Origin: UBA4416 sp943362175
GTDB lineage: Bacteria; Bacteroidota; Bacteroidia; B-17B0; Aurantibacillaceae
Direction: 5' to 3'
Length of the DNA: 64,000 bases
NCBI GenBank assembly: GCA_943362175.1
Contig: CALRIU020000023.1
Coordinates: forward strand, 21,367-85,366
Shown here: in pieces, positions 25,101-32,802 of the stretch
Numbering within the stretch: the first letter of the stretch is position 1
How the letters are laid out: each line of letters begins with the position of its first letter
Position numbers and translations under genes: made by a program
Notes under the pieces: model-generated
The model's database searches: none
What the model was told of the DNA's origin: nothing
What the model saw: only the letters and a program-made list of their open reading frames with translations

Positions 25101-25933
25101 AAATTGAGCGCTTGCTGCACAACTTCATGATCAAGTACAACGATCATTTAGGACAGTACAAGCGTGAGAAATTCCAGATCACTGTTGGTGACGAGCTGCC
25201 AAACGGTATCGTACAGCTGGCCAAAGTATACATCGCTCAGAAACGTAAGTTGAGGGTAGGTGATAAGATGGCGGGTCGTCACGGTAACAAGGGGATCGTT
25301 GCCCGTATTGTGAAGGATGAAGATATGCCGTTCCTGGAAGACGGAACACCGGTAGATATCGTACTGAACCCACTGGGTGTACCTTCGCGTATGAACCTGG
25401 GTCAGATTTACGAAACAGTACTGGCCTGGGCCGGACAAAAATTAGGATTGAAATTCTCAACGCCTATCTTCGACGGGGCTTCTATGACCGAGATTGACGA
25501 GTACACCAAAAAAGCAGGTGTGCCTCAATATGGCCGTACTTACCTCATCGACGGTGGTACAGGTGAGCGCTTCGACCAGCCGGCTACTGTAGGTATTATC
25601 TACATGCTGAAATTAGGCCACATGGTGGATGATAAGATGCACGCCCGTTCAATCGGACCTTACTCATTGATTACGCAGCAACCTTTAGGTGGTAAAGCGC
25701 AGTTCGGTGGTCAGCGTTTCGGTGAGATGGAGGTGTGGGCACTCGAAGCTTACGGTGCAGCCAATGTATTGCAGGAATTACTCACCATTAAGTCTGACGA
25801 CGTGATGGGCCGTGCCAAAGCATACGAGGCGATCGTAAAAGGCGAGAACATCCCTGCTCCGGGCATTCCTGAGTCCTTCAATGTATTGATGCACGAGCTT
25901 CGTGGATTGGCATTGGATGTGACCCTTGACTAA
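22121..25933 (+). CDS. rpoB: DNA-directed RNA polymerase subunit beta
   Basis: 1270 residues, full length for this phylum. The start codon is TTG (MATTVKKSQRINFSS); no ATG lies nearby and the N-terminus matches the family. The rifampicin region reads NQLSQFMDQTNPLSEITHKR, then RLSALGPGG, and carries the sensitive-type residues at all main resistance positions (Asp in MDQ, His in THKR, Ser in LSALG). The C-terminal blocks GDKMAGRHGNKGIV and GGKAQFGGQRFGEMEVWALE are present. It is the catalytic-core subunit with beta'. Expression is probably set by the attenuator just upstream. The rpoB-rpoC gap of 93 bp contains a palindromic repeat. Confidence 0.99.
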   Translation: MATTVKKSQRINFSSNKFPIEYPDFLDIQVKSFQDFFQLETTPDNRKNEGLFRVFAENFPISDARNNFVLEFLDYFVDPPRYALDECISRGLTYSVPLKAKLKLYCTDPEHEDFETIVQDVYLGTIPYMTPKGSFVINGAERVIVSQLHRSPGVFFGQSRHANGTKLYSARVIPFKGSWIEFATDINNVMYAYIDRKKKLPVTTLLRAIGFESDKQILEIFGLADEVKVSKAGLKREVGRRLAARVLKTWIEDFVDEDTGEVVSIERNEVILDRETILEDAHIDLIADNGVKSIILHKEDVNTADFAIIYNTLQKDSTNSEKEAIEYIYRLLRNAEPPDEETARGVIDKLFFSDKRYDLGEVGRFRINKKLGIDIPMNIRVLTKEDIILIMKYLIELINSKTDVDDIDHLSNRRVRTVGEQLFSQFGVGLARMARTIRERMNVRDNEVFTPTDLINAKTLSSVINSFFGTNQLSQFMDQTNPLSEITHKRRLSALGPGGLSRERAGFEVRDVHYTHYGRLCTIETPEGPNIGLISSLCVFAKVNKLGFIETPFRSVTNGKVDINKGITYLTAEEEDQKNIAQTSAELDDKGNFVGKKVTARYEGDFPVLEPSQVQLMDVAPNQIASIAASLIPFLEHDDANRALMGSNMQRQAVPLMRPEAPIVGTGIEARVAEDSRVLINAEGEGVVEYVDAREIVIRYNRSTDEKLVSFEGDVKTYKLTKFQKTNQSTCMNLKPIVKKGDKVVKGQVLCDGYATEKGELALGRNLKVAFMPWKGYNFEDAIVISERVIRDDIFTSIHIDEYSLEVRDTKRGMEELTPDIPNVSEDATKDLDEKGIIRIGAEVKEGDILIGKITPKGETDPSPEEKLLRAIFGDKAGDVKDASLRVSPSIKGVIVDKKLFSRAIKDKKQKADEKPLIEKLDTDHNKAIAALKYQLIEKLFELVNGRTSQGVSNILGEEVISKGTKFTQKLLEKVDFSEVNPGNWTTDKDKNEQIERLLHNFMIKYNDHLGQYKREKFQITVGDELPNGIVQLAKVYIAQKRKLRVGDKMAGRHGNKGIVARIVKDEDMPFLEDGTPVDIVLNPLGVPSRMNLGQIYETVLAWAGQKLGLKFSTPIFDGASMTEIDEYTKKAGVPQYGRTYLIDGGTGERFDQPATVGIIYMLKLGHMVDDKMHARSIGPYSLITQQPLGGKAQFGGQRFGEMEVWALEAYGAANVLQELLTIKSDDVMGRAKAYEAIVKGENIPAPGIPESFNVLMHELRGLALDVTLD

Positions 25934-25948
25934 CACATACTTCAAGAG

Positions 25949-25978
25949 CCGGTGACTGAGCGCAGTCGAAGTCACCGG
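25949..25978. repeat. Dispersed palindromic repeat between rpoB and rpoC
   Basis: CCGGTGACT (25949-25957) and AGTCACCGG (25970-25978) form a perfect 9-bp stem around GAGCGCAGTCGA; the inner GACT/AGTC can pair instead. Same core as the copies near nusG and after rpoC. Confidence 0.75.
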
Positions 25979-26026
25979 AACTGAGGAAGGAATTTCAATT
26001 ATCAATTAAATTAAAAGCAATATATA

Positions 26027-29000
26027 ATGGCTTTAAGAAAAGATAACAAAGTAAAATCAAACTTCTCCAAGATCACCATTAGTTTAGCTTCTCCGGAAAC
26101 TATTCTTCAGCGTAGCTCCGGTGAAGTATTGAAACCGGAAACCATCAACTACCGTACTTACAAACCTGAAAGAGACGGGTTGTTCTGCGAGCGTATTTTC
26201 GGCCCGGTAAAAGATTACGAATGCCACTGCGGTAAATACAAACGTATCCGTTACAAGGGCATCATCTGCGACCGCTGTGGTGTGGAAGTGACTGAGAAAA
26301 AAGTACGTCGTGAGCGTATGGGGCACATCAACCTGGTGGTTCCTGTAGCGCACATCTGGTATTTCCGTTCGTTGCCGAACAAAATCGGTTATTTATTAGG
26401 CCTGCCTACTAAAAAGCTCGATATGATCATTTACTACGAGCGTTACGTGGTTATCAACGCCGGTGTTGCCGGTGCCAATGGTACACAATACCTCGACTTC
26501 TTAACGGAAGAGGAATACCTGAACCTGGTAGAGACCTTACCGAAAGACAACCACCTGCTCGACGATACAGATCCTAATAAATTCATCGCCAAAATGGGTG
26601 CTGAAGCTTTGCAGGATTTATTATCGCGCCTGGAGCTGGATGACCTTTCTTACGAATTACGCCACAAAGCCAATACCGAAACGTCTCAGCAACGTAAAAA
26701 CGAAGCGCTGAAACGCTTACAGGTCATTGAGGCATTCCGTGCGGCACAAGGCCATATCGAAAACAAGCCGGAGTGGATGATCATCAAAACCGTTCCGGTG
26801 ATTCCACCGGAATTGCGTCCACTCGTTCCATTGGATGGCGGCCGTTTCGCAACTTCCGATTTAAATGACTTATACCGTCGTGTGATCATCCGTAACAACC
26901 GTTTGAAGCGCCTGATCGAGATCAAAGCTCCGGACGTGATCTTACGTAACGAGAAGCGTATGTTACAGGAATCTGTTGACTCATTGTTCGACAACTCCCG
27001 TAAATCCAATGCGGTGAAAACAGAATCGAACCGCGCCCTGAAATCATTATCCGACTCCTTAAAAGGTAAGCAAGGCCGTTTCCGTCAGAACTTACTCGGT
27101 AAGCGTGTGGATTACTCGGCACGTTCGGTAATCGTCGTTGGGCCTGAATTGAAATTACACGAATGCGGTTTGCCAAAAGAAATGGCGGCAGAGTTATTCA
27201 AACCGTTTATCATTCGTAAAATGATCGAGCGTGGTATCGTGAAAACGGTAAAATCCGCGAAGAAGATCGTTGATAAAAAAGAGCCTATTGTTTGGGATAT
27301 CTTAGAGAATGTACTGAAAGGGCATCCGGTGATGTTGAACCGTGCCCCGACACTCCACAGGCTCGGTATCCAGGCATTCCAGCCAAAACTGATCGAAGGA
27401 AAGGCGATCCAGCTTCACCCACTGGTGTGTACGGCGTTCAACGCCGATTTCGACGGTGACCAGATGGCGGTACACGTTCCGTTAGGACATGCTGCCGTAT
27501 TGGAAACACAGATCTTAATGCTGGCCTCTCACAATATCCTTAACCCGTCGAACGGTGCGCCGGTGGCTGTACCTTCCCAGGACATGGTGTTGGGTTTATA
27601 TTACCTGACCAAATCCAAAAAGAACCTGGAGAACGATGCGGTAAAAGGAGAAGGAAAAGTATTTTACAGTGCAGAAGAAGTGGTGATCGCGTTAAATGAG
27701 AAGAGTGTTGATATGCATGCTCAGATCAAGATCAAGATTACGAATGCATTGGAAGGAGATAAATTAGTCACCAAGATTATTGATACGACTGTAGGCCGTG
27801 TCATCTTCAACCAGGTGGTTCCGCACGAAGTAGGTTTCATCAACGAATTGTTGACCAAGAAATCACTCCGCGACATCATCGGGATGGTCGTGAAGAAAAC
27901 AGGTATGGCTAAAACAGCCAAGTTCCTGGATGATATCAAGACGATCGGATTCTCTACAGCCTTCCGCGGTGGTTTATCGTTCAACTTAGGTGACATCGAA
28001 ACACCGGAAGATAAAATCAAGATCATCGCAGAAGCTCAGGGCCAGGTAGACGAGGTGATGTCTAACTACTCCATGGGTTTCATTACCAACAATGAGCGTT
28101 ACAACCAGATCATCGATATCTGGACACACGCCAACTCAAAGGTAACGAAGAAAGTATTGGATAAGATCAGTACAGAGCGCCAGGGCTTCAACTCGGTATA
28201 CATGATGCTTGACTCCGGAGCCCGTGGTTCCAAAGAGCAGATCAAACAGCTGAGCGGGATGCGTGGTCTGATGGCAAAACCTCAGAAAGCAGGTGATACA
28301 ACGGCTTCCATTATCGAGAACCCGGTATTATCCAATTTCCGTGAAGGTCTGTCCATCTTAGAGTACTTTATCTCTACCCACGGTGCGCGTAAAGGTCTGG
28401 CAGATACGGCTTTGAAAACGGCCGATGCCGGTTACCTGACCCGTCGTCTGGTGGATGTAGCGCAGGACGTTATTATTAATGAAGAAGACTGCGGAACATT
28501 ACGTGGCTTAACGGCAACTGCCCTGAAAAACAACGACGATATCGTTGAAACCTTAAGGGACCGCGCTTTAGGACGTATTGCCCTGGCAGACGTTTATCAC
28601 CCGACAACCGGCGACCTGATCGTTGGTGCCGGCGAAATGATCACCGAAGATGTGGCCGATATCATCGAAGCATCTCCAATCGAATCAGTAGAGATCCGTT
28701 CGGTATTAACCTGCGAGTCGAAACTGGGTGTGTGCTCTAAATGCTACGGACGTAACTTAGCCAATGGCCGCCAGGTACAGTTAGGTGAAGCTGTTGGTGT
28801 GATTGCAGCACAGTCCATCGGTGAGCCGGGTACACAGCTGACGTTACGTACGTTCCACGTAGGTGGTACGGCATCGAACACGGCTGCTGCATCAAGCTTA
28901 ATCGCTAAATACGACGGTATTGCCGAGATCGACGAATTACGTACGGTAGAGCGTGTTAACCAGGACGGAACCAAAGCCAATGTGGTGATCGGCCGTTCGA

Positions 29001-30322
29001 CAGAGGTGCGTATCGTGGATGCCAACACCGGCATTACCTTAACCACCGGTAACATTCCTTACGGTTCACAGTTGTACATCAAACCGGGTGCAAAAGTGAA
29101 AAAAGGCGAATTAATCTGTGATTGGGATCCGTACAATGCGGTGATCGTATCGGAGTTCGGTGGTAACGTTGAATACGAAGGTATTAAAGAGAACGTGACT
29201 TACCGTGAAGAATCCGATGAGCAAACAGGTTTCCGCGAAAAAGTAATTATAGAATCCAAAGACAAAACCTTATCTCCATTGATCCGTATCGTGGACAAAA
29301 AAGGTGAGCCTTTGAAAACATACAACTTACCAGTAAGCGCTCACATCATCGTGAATGAAAAAGCGAAGATCGAGCCGGGCCAGGTGTTAGTGAAAATTCC
29401 TCGTGTGACAGGTAAGACAGGTGATATCACCGGTGGTCTCCCTCGTGTAACCGAGTTATTTGAAGCACGTAACCCATCGAACCCTGCGGTAGTATCTGAA
29501 ATTGACGGTATCGTAACCTTTGGTAAGATCAAGCGTGGTAACCGTGAGGTGATCGTAGAGGCTAAGACAGGTGAGCAGCACCGTTACTTAGTGTCTTTAT
29601 CGAAACACATCCTCGTACAGGAAAACGATTTCGTAAAAGCAGGTGAGCAATTATCTGACGGAGCGATTTCTCCGGGCGATATCCTGGCGATCAAAGGCCC
29701 TACAGCCGTTCAGGAATACTTAGTGAACGAGATCCAGGAGGTATACCGTTTACAGGGTCAGAAACTGAATGACAAGCACTTCGAGGTGATCGTTCGCCAG
29801 ATGATGCGTAAAGTTCAGATCGAAGATCCGGGTGATACATCATTCTTAGAGCTGCAGCTGATCAACAAGATCGACTTCATGACGGAGAATGATAACCTCT
29901 ACGGTAAAAAAGTAGTGGTAGAACCGGGTGACTCTGAAACACTGAAACGCGGGCAGATCGTCACAGCACGTAAATTACGTGACGAGAACTCTGTTCTGCG
30001 CCGTAAAGACAAGAAATTGGTAGAAGCGCGTGATGCGGTTCCTGCAACGGCAACGCCGATCCTGCAGGGTATCACCAGGGCGTCGTTACAAACCAGCAGC
30101 TGGATCTCTGCCGCATCGTTCCAGGAAACCACCAAAGTACTGAACGAAGCAGCCGTAAACGGAAAAGTGGATACCCTGCAAGGTTTGAAAGAGAACGTGA
30201 TCGTAGGTCACTTGATCCCGGCCGGTACAGGTCTGCGCCAATACGAGAAATTAGTCGTAGGAAGCAAAGAAGAGTACGAGCGCCTGATGGCTTCGAAAGA
30301 AGAGATCGAGGAAGAAGCGTAA
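26027..30322 (+). CDS. rpoC: DNA-directed RNA polymerase subunit beta'
   Basis: 1431 residues. The N-terminal zinc site is visible (CHCGKYKRIRYKGIICDRCG), as is the absolutely conserved catalytic loop NADFDGDQMAVHVPL, whose three Asp bind Mg2+. The rudder/lid area GRFRQNLLGKRVDYSARSVI, the bridge helix/trigger loop region (GGTASNTAAASS) and a second zinc site CESKLGVCSKCYGR are also present. It forms the catalytic core with beta. Codon use matches the highly expressed genes upstream. A strong terminator follows at 30379-30412. Confidence 0.99.
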   Translation: MALRKDNKVKSNFSKITISLASPETILQRSSGEVLKPETINYRTYKPERDGLFCERIFGPVKDYECHCGKYKRIRYKGIICDRCGVEVTEKKVRRERMGHINLVVPVAHIWYFRSLPNKIGYLLGLPTKKLDMIIYYERYVVINAGVAGANGTQYLDFLTEEEYLNLVETLPKDNHLLDDTDPNKFIAKMGAEALQDLLSRLELDDLSYELRHKANTETSQQRKNEALKRLQVIEAFRAAQGHIENKPEWMIIKTVPVIPPELRPLVPLDGGRFATSDLNDLYRRVIIRNNRLKRLIEIKAPDVILRNEKRMLQESVDSLFDNSRKSNAVKTESNRALKSLSDSLKGKQGRFRQNLLGKRVDYSARSVIVVGPELKLHECGLPKEMAAELFKPFIIRKMIERGIVKTVKSAKKIVDKKEPIVWDILENVLKGHPVMLNRAPTLHRLGIQAFQPKLIEGKAIQLHPLVCTAFNADFDGDQMAVHVPLGHAAVLETQILMLASHNILNPSNGAPVAVPSQDMVLGLYYLTKSKKNLENDAVKGEGKVFYSAEEVVIALNEKSVDMHAQIKIKITNALEGDKLVTKIIDTTVGRVIFNQVVPHEVGFINELLTKKSLRDIIGMVVKKTGMAKTAKFLDDIKTIGFSTAFRGGLSFNLGDIETPEDKIKIIAEAQGQVDEVMSNYSMGFITNNERYNQIIDIWTHANSKVTKKVLDKISTERQGFNSVYMMLDSGARGSKEQIKQLSGMRGLMAKPQKAGDTTASIIENPVLSNFREGLSILEYFISTHGARKGLADTALKTADAGYLTRRLVDVAQDVIINEEDCGTLRGLTATALKNNDDIVETLRDRALGRIALADVYHPTTGDLIVGAGEMITEDVADIIEASPIESVEIRSVLTCESKLGVCSKCYGRNLANGRQVQLGEAVGVIAAQSIGEPGTQLTLRTFHVGGTASNTAAASSLIAKYDGIAEIDELRTVERVNQDGTKANVVIGRSTEVRIVDANTGITLTTGNIPYGSQLYIKPGAKVKKGELICDWDPYNAVIVSEFGGNVEYEGIKENVTYREESDEQTGFREKVIIESKDKTLSPLIRIVDKKGEPLKTYNLPVSAHIIVNEKAKIEPGQVLVKIPRVTGKTGDITGGLPRVTELFEARNPSNPAVVSEIDGIVTFGKIKRGNREVIVEAKTGEQHRYLVSLSKHILVQENDFVKAGEQLSDGAISPGDILAIKGPTAVQEYLVNEIQEVYRLQGQKLNDKHFEVIVRQMMRKVQIEDPGDTSFLELQLINKIDFMTENDNLYGKKVVVEPGDSETLKRGQIVTARKLRDENSVLRRKDKKLVEARDAVPATATPILQGITRASLQTSSWISAASFQETTKVLNEAAVNGKVDTLQGLKENVIVGHLIPAGTGLRQYEKLVVGSKEEYERLMASKEEIEEEA

Positions 30323-30329
30323 TAACGAT

Positions 30330-30366
30330 GGCTTCGGTGCTTCGACTACGCTCAGCAACCGAACGC
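30330..30366. repeat. CTGAGCG-AGTCGAAG type repeat after rpoC (reverse orientation)
   Basis: TTCGGTGCTTCGACTACGCTCAGCAACCGAA, given in two parts: TTCGGTGCTTCGAC then TACGCTCAGCAACCGAA. It lies between the rpoC stop and the terminator. Confidence 0.6.
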
Positions 30367-30378
30367 TGCTAATCATAT

Positions 30379-30412
30379 AAAACCCCTTTCATCAATGAAA
30401 GGGGTTTTTTGT
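30379..30412 (+). terminator. Rho-independent terminator of the rpoBC operon
   Basis: AAAACCCCTTTCA / TGAAAGGGGTTTT with a 4-nt loop and a following T-run, 57 bp after rpoC. Confidence 0.92.
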
Positions 30413-30560
30413 TTTGTCAGGCTGAGCAACCTGCCCCGGAACCGCTTCGGGAGAGCGTTATGGTAATTGAGCGTAGTCGACGGTGGCTGAGTGTACTGGA
30501 ATTGGTGACTGAGCGCAGTCGAAGTCCCAATCCCGGATGCTACAATCCGTAGCAGAAAGC
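30413..30560. repeat. Cluster of degenerate palindromic repeats
   Basis: At least two further CTGAGCG-AGTCGA copies (around 30473-30490 and 30505-30524) sit in tandem here, the second with GGTGACTGAGCGCAGTCGAA intact. No gene is visible between the rpoC terminator and the ORF6N gene. Confidence 0.55.
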
Positions 30561-30575
30561 GGCTCTAAAATGGCT

Positions 30576-30583
30576 TATCTTTG
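30576..30583 (+). promoter_or_regulatory. -7 promoter element TATCTTTG before the ORF6N gene
   Basis: TAnnTTTG match in the loop of an imperfect hairpin (AAAATGGC...GCCATTTT, 30567-30600), 33 bp before the ATG. No good -33 box. Confidence 0.4.
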
Positions 30584-30615
30584 TATAAGAGAGCCATTTT
30601 TAATTTACAGAGGGC

Positions 30616-31122
30616 ATGCATTTACAGACAATTCAAACCAAAATTTACGAGCTGAGAGGGCAAAAAGTGATGCTGGATTACGACCTGGCAGGGCTGTATG
30701 AGGTATTAACCAAAAATCTAAACCTTGCGGTTAAACGGAATTCGCGAAGATTCCCCCAGGACTTTATGTTTCAGCTAACCAAAACCGAATGGGATAATTT
30801 GAGGTTGCAATTTGAAACCTCAAAGAAAAAAGGAGGAACACGCTATCTGCCCTATGCTTTTACGGAGCAGGGAGTAGCCATGTTGAGCGGCATATTAAAC
30901 AGTGATAAAGCCATAGATGTCAATATTGCCATCATGCGTGCTTTCATCGCCTTAAAGCAGTTTGCCTTAACAAACACAGAATTGAATAACAAGTTGAAAG
31001 AGCTGGAAGACAGCTACAACCAGCAGTTCAAAGACGTTTACGAAGCCATTGATTACCTCTTGCAAAAAGACAAGCAGGACATTAGTCAAAAGGAGAGAAA
31101 GCAGATAGGCTATAAGCGATGA
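30616..31122 (+). CDS. ORF6N domain DNA-binding protein
   Basis: 168 residues. The ORF6N domain at about 5-95 has the usual blocks: IYELRGQKVMLDYDLAGLYE, LNLAVKRNSRRFPQDFMFQL, ETSKKKGGTRYLPYAFTEQG and VAMLSGILNSDKAIDVNIAI. The C-terminus, about 110-150, is a coiled coil (LTNTELNNKLKELEDSYNQQ). ORF6N was described in phage antirepressors but stand-alone chromosomal copies are very common in Bacteroidota. No phage or IS genes accompany it here. Targets unknown. Confidence 0.9.
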   Translation: MHLQTIQTKIYELRGQKVMLDYDLAGLYEVLTKNLNLAVKRNSRRFPQDFMFQLTKTEWDNLRLQFETSKKKGGTRYLPYAFTEQGVAMLSGILNSDKAIDVNIAIMRAFIALKQFALTNTELNNKLKELEDSYNQQFKDVYEAIDYLLQKDKQDISQKERKQIGYKR

Positions 31123-31184
31123 GCTCCGACAGTTACTGAAGGTACTTGCCTGCCCTTCATACAAACTATGACGGGGAAGAATGC

Positions 31185-31496
31185 CTACGAAAGCCCTTCC
31201 AGCTGCTCAAATACAGGCACCAGCAATCTGCCCTTTTCCGTCAGGTAATATTCCACATGCAAAGGTTTGGGCTTGATCACTACGCGTGTCAATAGCTCGG
31301 CCTCTTCCATTTCTTTGAGAGCCACATTCAACGATTGCTTATTGGAGCCTTTGATGTCGCGCAGCAACGCGCTGAATCGCAGTGGCGCCTCCGTAGCCAG
31401 CCGGAAGATCTCGGGCTTCCATTTGCCGGATAATAGCTTCAGCAGGCTCTGTGCCGGGCAGGTTTGGTTATCTTCTTTCGGATTCTGAGTAGTCAT
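31185..31496 (-). CDS. HxlR/MarR-type winged-helix regulator
   Basis: 103 residues, normal for the HxlR family. It has the conserved cysteine near the start (NQTCPAQSLLKLLSGKW), the family core GKWKPEIFRLATEAPLRFSA and a winged-helix signature (LLRDIKGSNKQSLNVALKEM). The Cys in this position is the redox- or electrophile-sensing residue in YodB/HypR-like members. It is transcribed away from the thiol-oxidoreductase-like gene at 31618. The 121-bp gap has a TGCGTA-AAGA-TACGCA palindrome next to a -7 box, a likely operator. Sensing of thiol stress is inference. Confidence 0.9.
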   Translation of the reverse strand: MTTQNPKEDNQTCPAQSLLKLLSGKWKPEIFRLATEAPLRFSALLRDIKGSNKQSLNVALKEMEEAELLTRVVIKPKPLHVEYYLTEKGRLLVPVFEQLEGLS

Positions 31497-31510
31497 GTTT
31501 TTCTGACTTA

Positions 31511-31555
31511 TTGCAGGGAATTAAAATAGCCTGCAACTTTGCGTAAAGATACGCA
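31511..31555 (+). promoter_or_regulatory. Promoter with overlapping palindromic operator, 31618 gene
   Basis: TTG (31511-31513), a 20-bp spacer, CAACTTTG (31534-31541), then the perfect inverted repeat TGCGTA-AAGA-TACGCA (31540-31555) over the expected start of transcription. A candidate HxlR binding site controlling the DsbA-like gene. Confidence 0.55.
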
Positions 31556-31617
31556 TTTAAAATAAAGGAGATTGTGAGGCCAATAGCCTAAGCAATGATC
31601 CCCACGGAAATCAGTCT

Positions 31618-32613
31618 ATGAAACGCATCCTTTATCCGCTTTTAGTATTAACCCTGTCCGGAGGCTTTTCCGCCTGCCAGGCACAACCCAACAAACCCAT
31701 GTCCGAAAACAAAAACAACCCGCTGTTATGCGACCCCGAACAAGGCATCTGCGAGATTCCTACTGCTACCGCCAATGCCAGCCAGACAAGCGTTCCGGCG
31801 GGACCAAAACCCGTGAAGATCATTTATTTTACCGACCCCATCTGCTCTTCCTGCTGGGGCATCGAGCCTCAGCTGCGCAGGCTGAAGCTGGAGTACGGAA
31901 AAGATGTAGAGATCGACTACCACATGGGCGGCCTGCTGCCCGACTGGAGCTATAACAGCGGCGGTATCAGTAAACCTTCCGACGTGGCCCATCACTGGGA
32001 CGAGGTGAGCAAATATTATAATATGCCCATCGACGGGGACGTGTGGCTGGAAGACCCCTTGCCCTCTTCTTACCCGCCCTCTATCGCCTTTAAGGCCGCG
32101 CAGCTACAGGATCAGGCCAAAGCCATTAAGTTCCTGAGGCTCATCCGCGAGATGGTATTCCTTGAGAAAAAGAACATTGCCCGCTGGGAGCACCTGTCGG
32201 CAGCTGCCTTTTATACAGGCCTCGATACCAGCCGCCTGAAAGCCGATTATGAAGGGCAGGCAAAGCTTGACTTTCAGAAGGACCTTGAACTTGCGCAACA
32301 AATGGCGGTGCGTGGCTTTCCCACCTTGTTCATTTCCAACGCTGCCGGCAGCCAGGAGAAAGTGTATGGATTCAAACCCTACAGTGTTTTCGAAAGCAGC
32401 CTGATTGCCGTTTACCCGGAGATCAGGAAGACAGCCTACAACAAAGACTGGAAAAGCCTGTTCAATGAATACCATACGCTCACTGCCACGGAATTTTCCG
32501 AATTGAGCGGCCTCTCCTTCGCAGAAAGTGTTCAGACCCTGGAAAAGCTCGCACAAGAGCAGGTGCTTAGCAAATGGATTACAAAGAATGGCGCGCTCTG
32601 GACCAGGAAATAA
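31618..32613 (+). CDS. DsbA/FrnE-family thioredoxin-fold lipoprotein
   Basis: 331 residues. A lipoprotein signal (LVLTLSGGFSAC) ends at the cysteine near residue 20, followed by a Ser/Asn-rich linker. The DsbA-like domain at about 62-270 has the active site C-S-S-C in TDPICSSCWGIEP and the cis-Pro loop RGFPTLF. The last ~45 residues (TATEFSELSGLSFAESVQTL, ending NGALWTRK) look like a small winged-helix domain, unusual at the end of a membrane-anchored oxidoreductase; SpxH/YjbH-like proteins have comparable C-terminal extensions. It is divergent from the HxlR regulator. The likely role is thiol-disulfide exchange under stress. Confidence 0.82.
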   Translation: MKRILYPLLVLTLSGGFSACQAQPNKPMSENKNNPLLCDPEQGICEIPTATANASQTSVPAGPKPVKIIYFTDPICSSCWGIEPQLRRLKLEYGKDVEIDYHMGGLLPDWSYNSGGISKPSDVAHHWDEVSKYYNMPIDGDVWLEDPLPSSYPPSIAFKAAQLQDQAKAIKFLRLIREMVFLEKKNIARWEHLSAAAFYTGLDTSRLKADYEGQAKLDFQKDLELAQQMAVRGFPTLFISNAAGSQEKVYGFKPYSVFESSLIAVYPEIRKTAYNKDWKSLFNEYHTLTATEFSELSGLSFAESVQTLEKLAQEQVLSKWITKNGALWTRK

Positions 32614-32628
32614 GCTCCTGTAAAACCC

Positions 32629-32690
32629 GGCGTCAGGGATCGTTGCGGAAAACTCCTGTCATGACGTATCGTGACGGACGCCCAAAAATT
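32629..32690 (+). repeat. GCCCAAAA-ended structured repeat, copy D (short)
   Basis: GGCGTC (32629-32634) and GACGCC (32677-32682) pair perfectly; ends in GACGCCCAAAA. Starts GGCGTCAGGGAT like the other members but lacks their middle part. The rest of 32614-32802 holds no gene. Confidence 0.6.
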
Positions 32691-32802
32691 GCCTCATGGA
32701 AACAGAACGGGTGATTGTAATAAGGCATGTGTGGTAATGTACAAACCAGGCATATATTCTTTGCGGTCCCAGCGTCTTCTCTGCGACCTTTGCGGTTAAG
32801 CA

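Noticed and set aside
30616..31122. Prophage remnant indicated by the ORF6N gene
   Set aside because: No integrase, structural or lysis genes, att repeats or other phage genes around it; such genes are common as single chromosomal copies.
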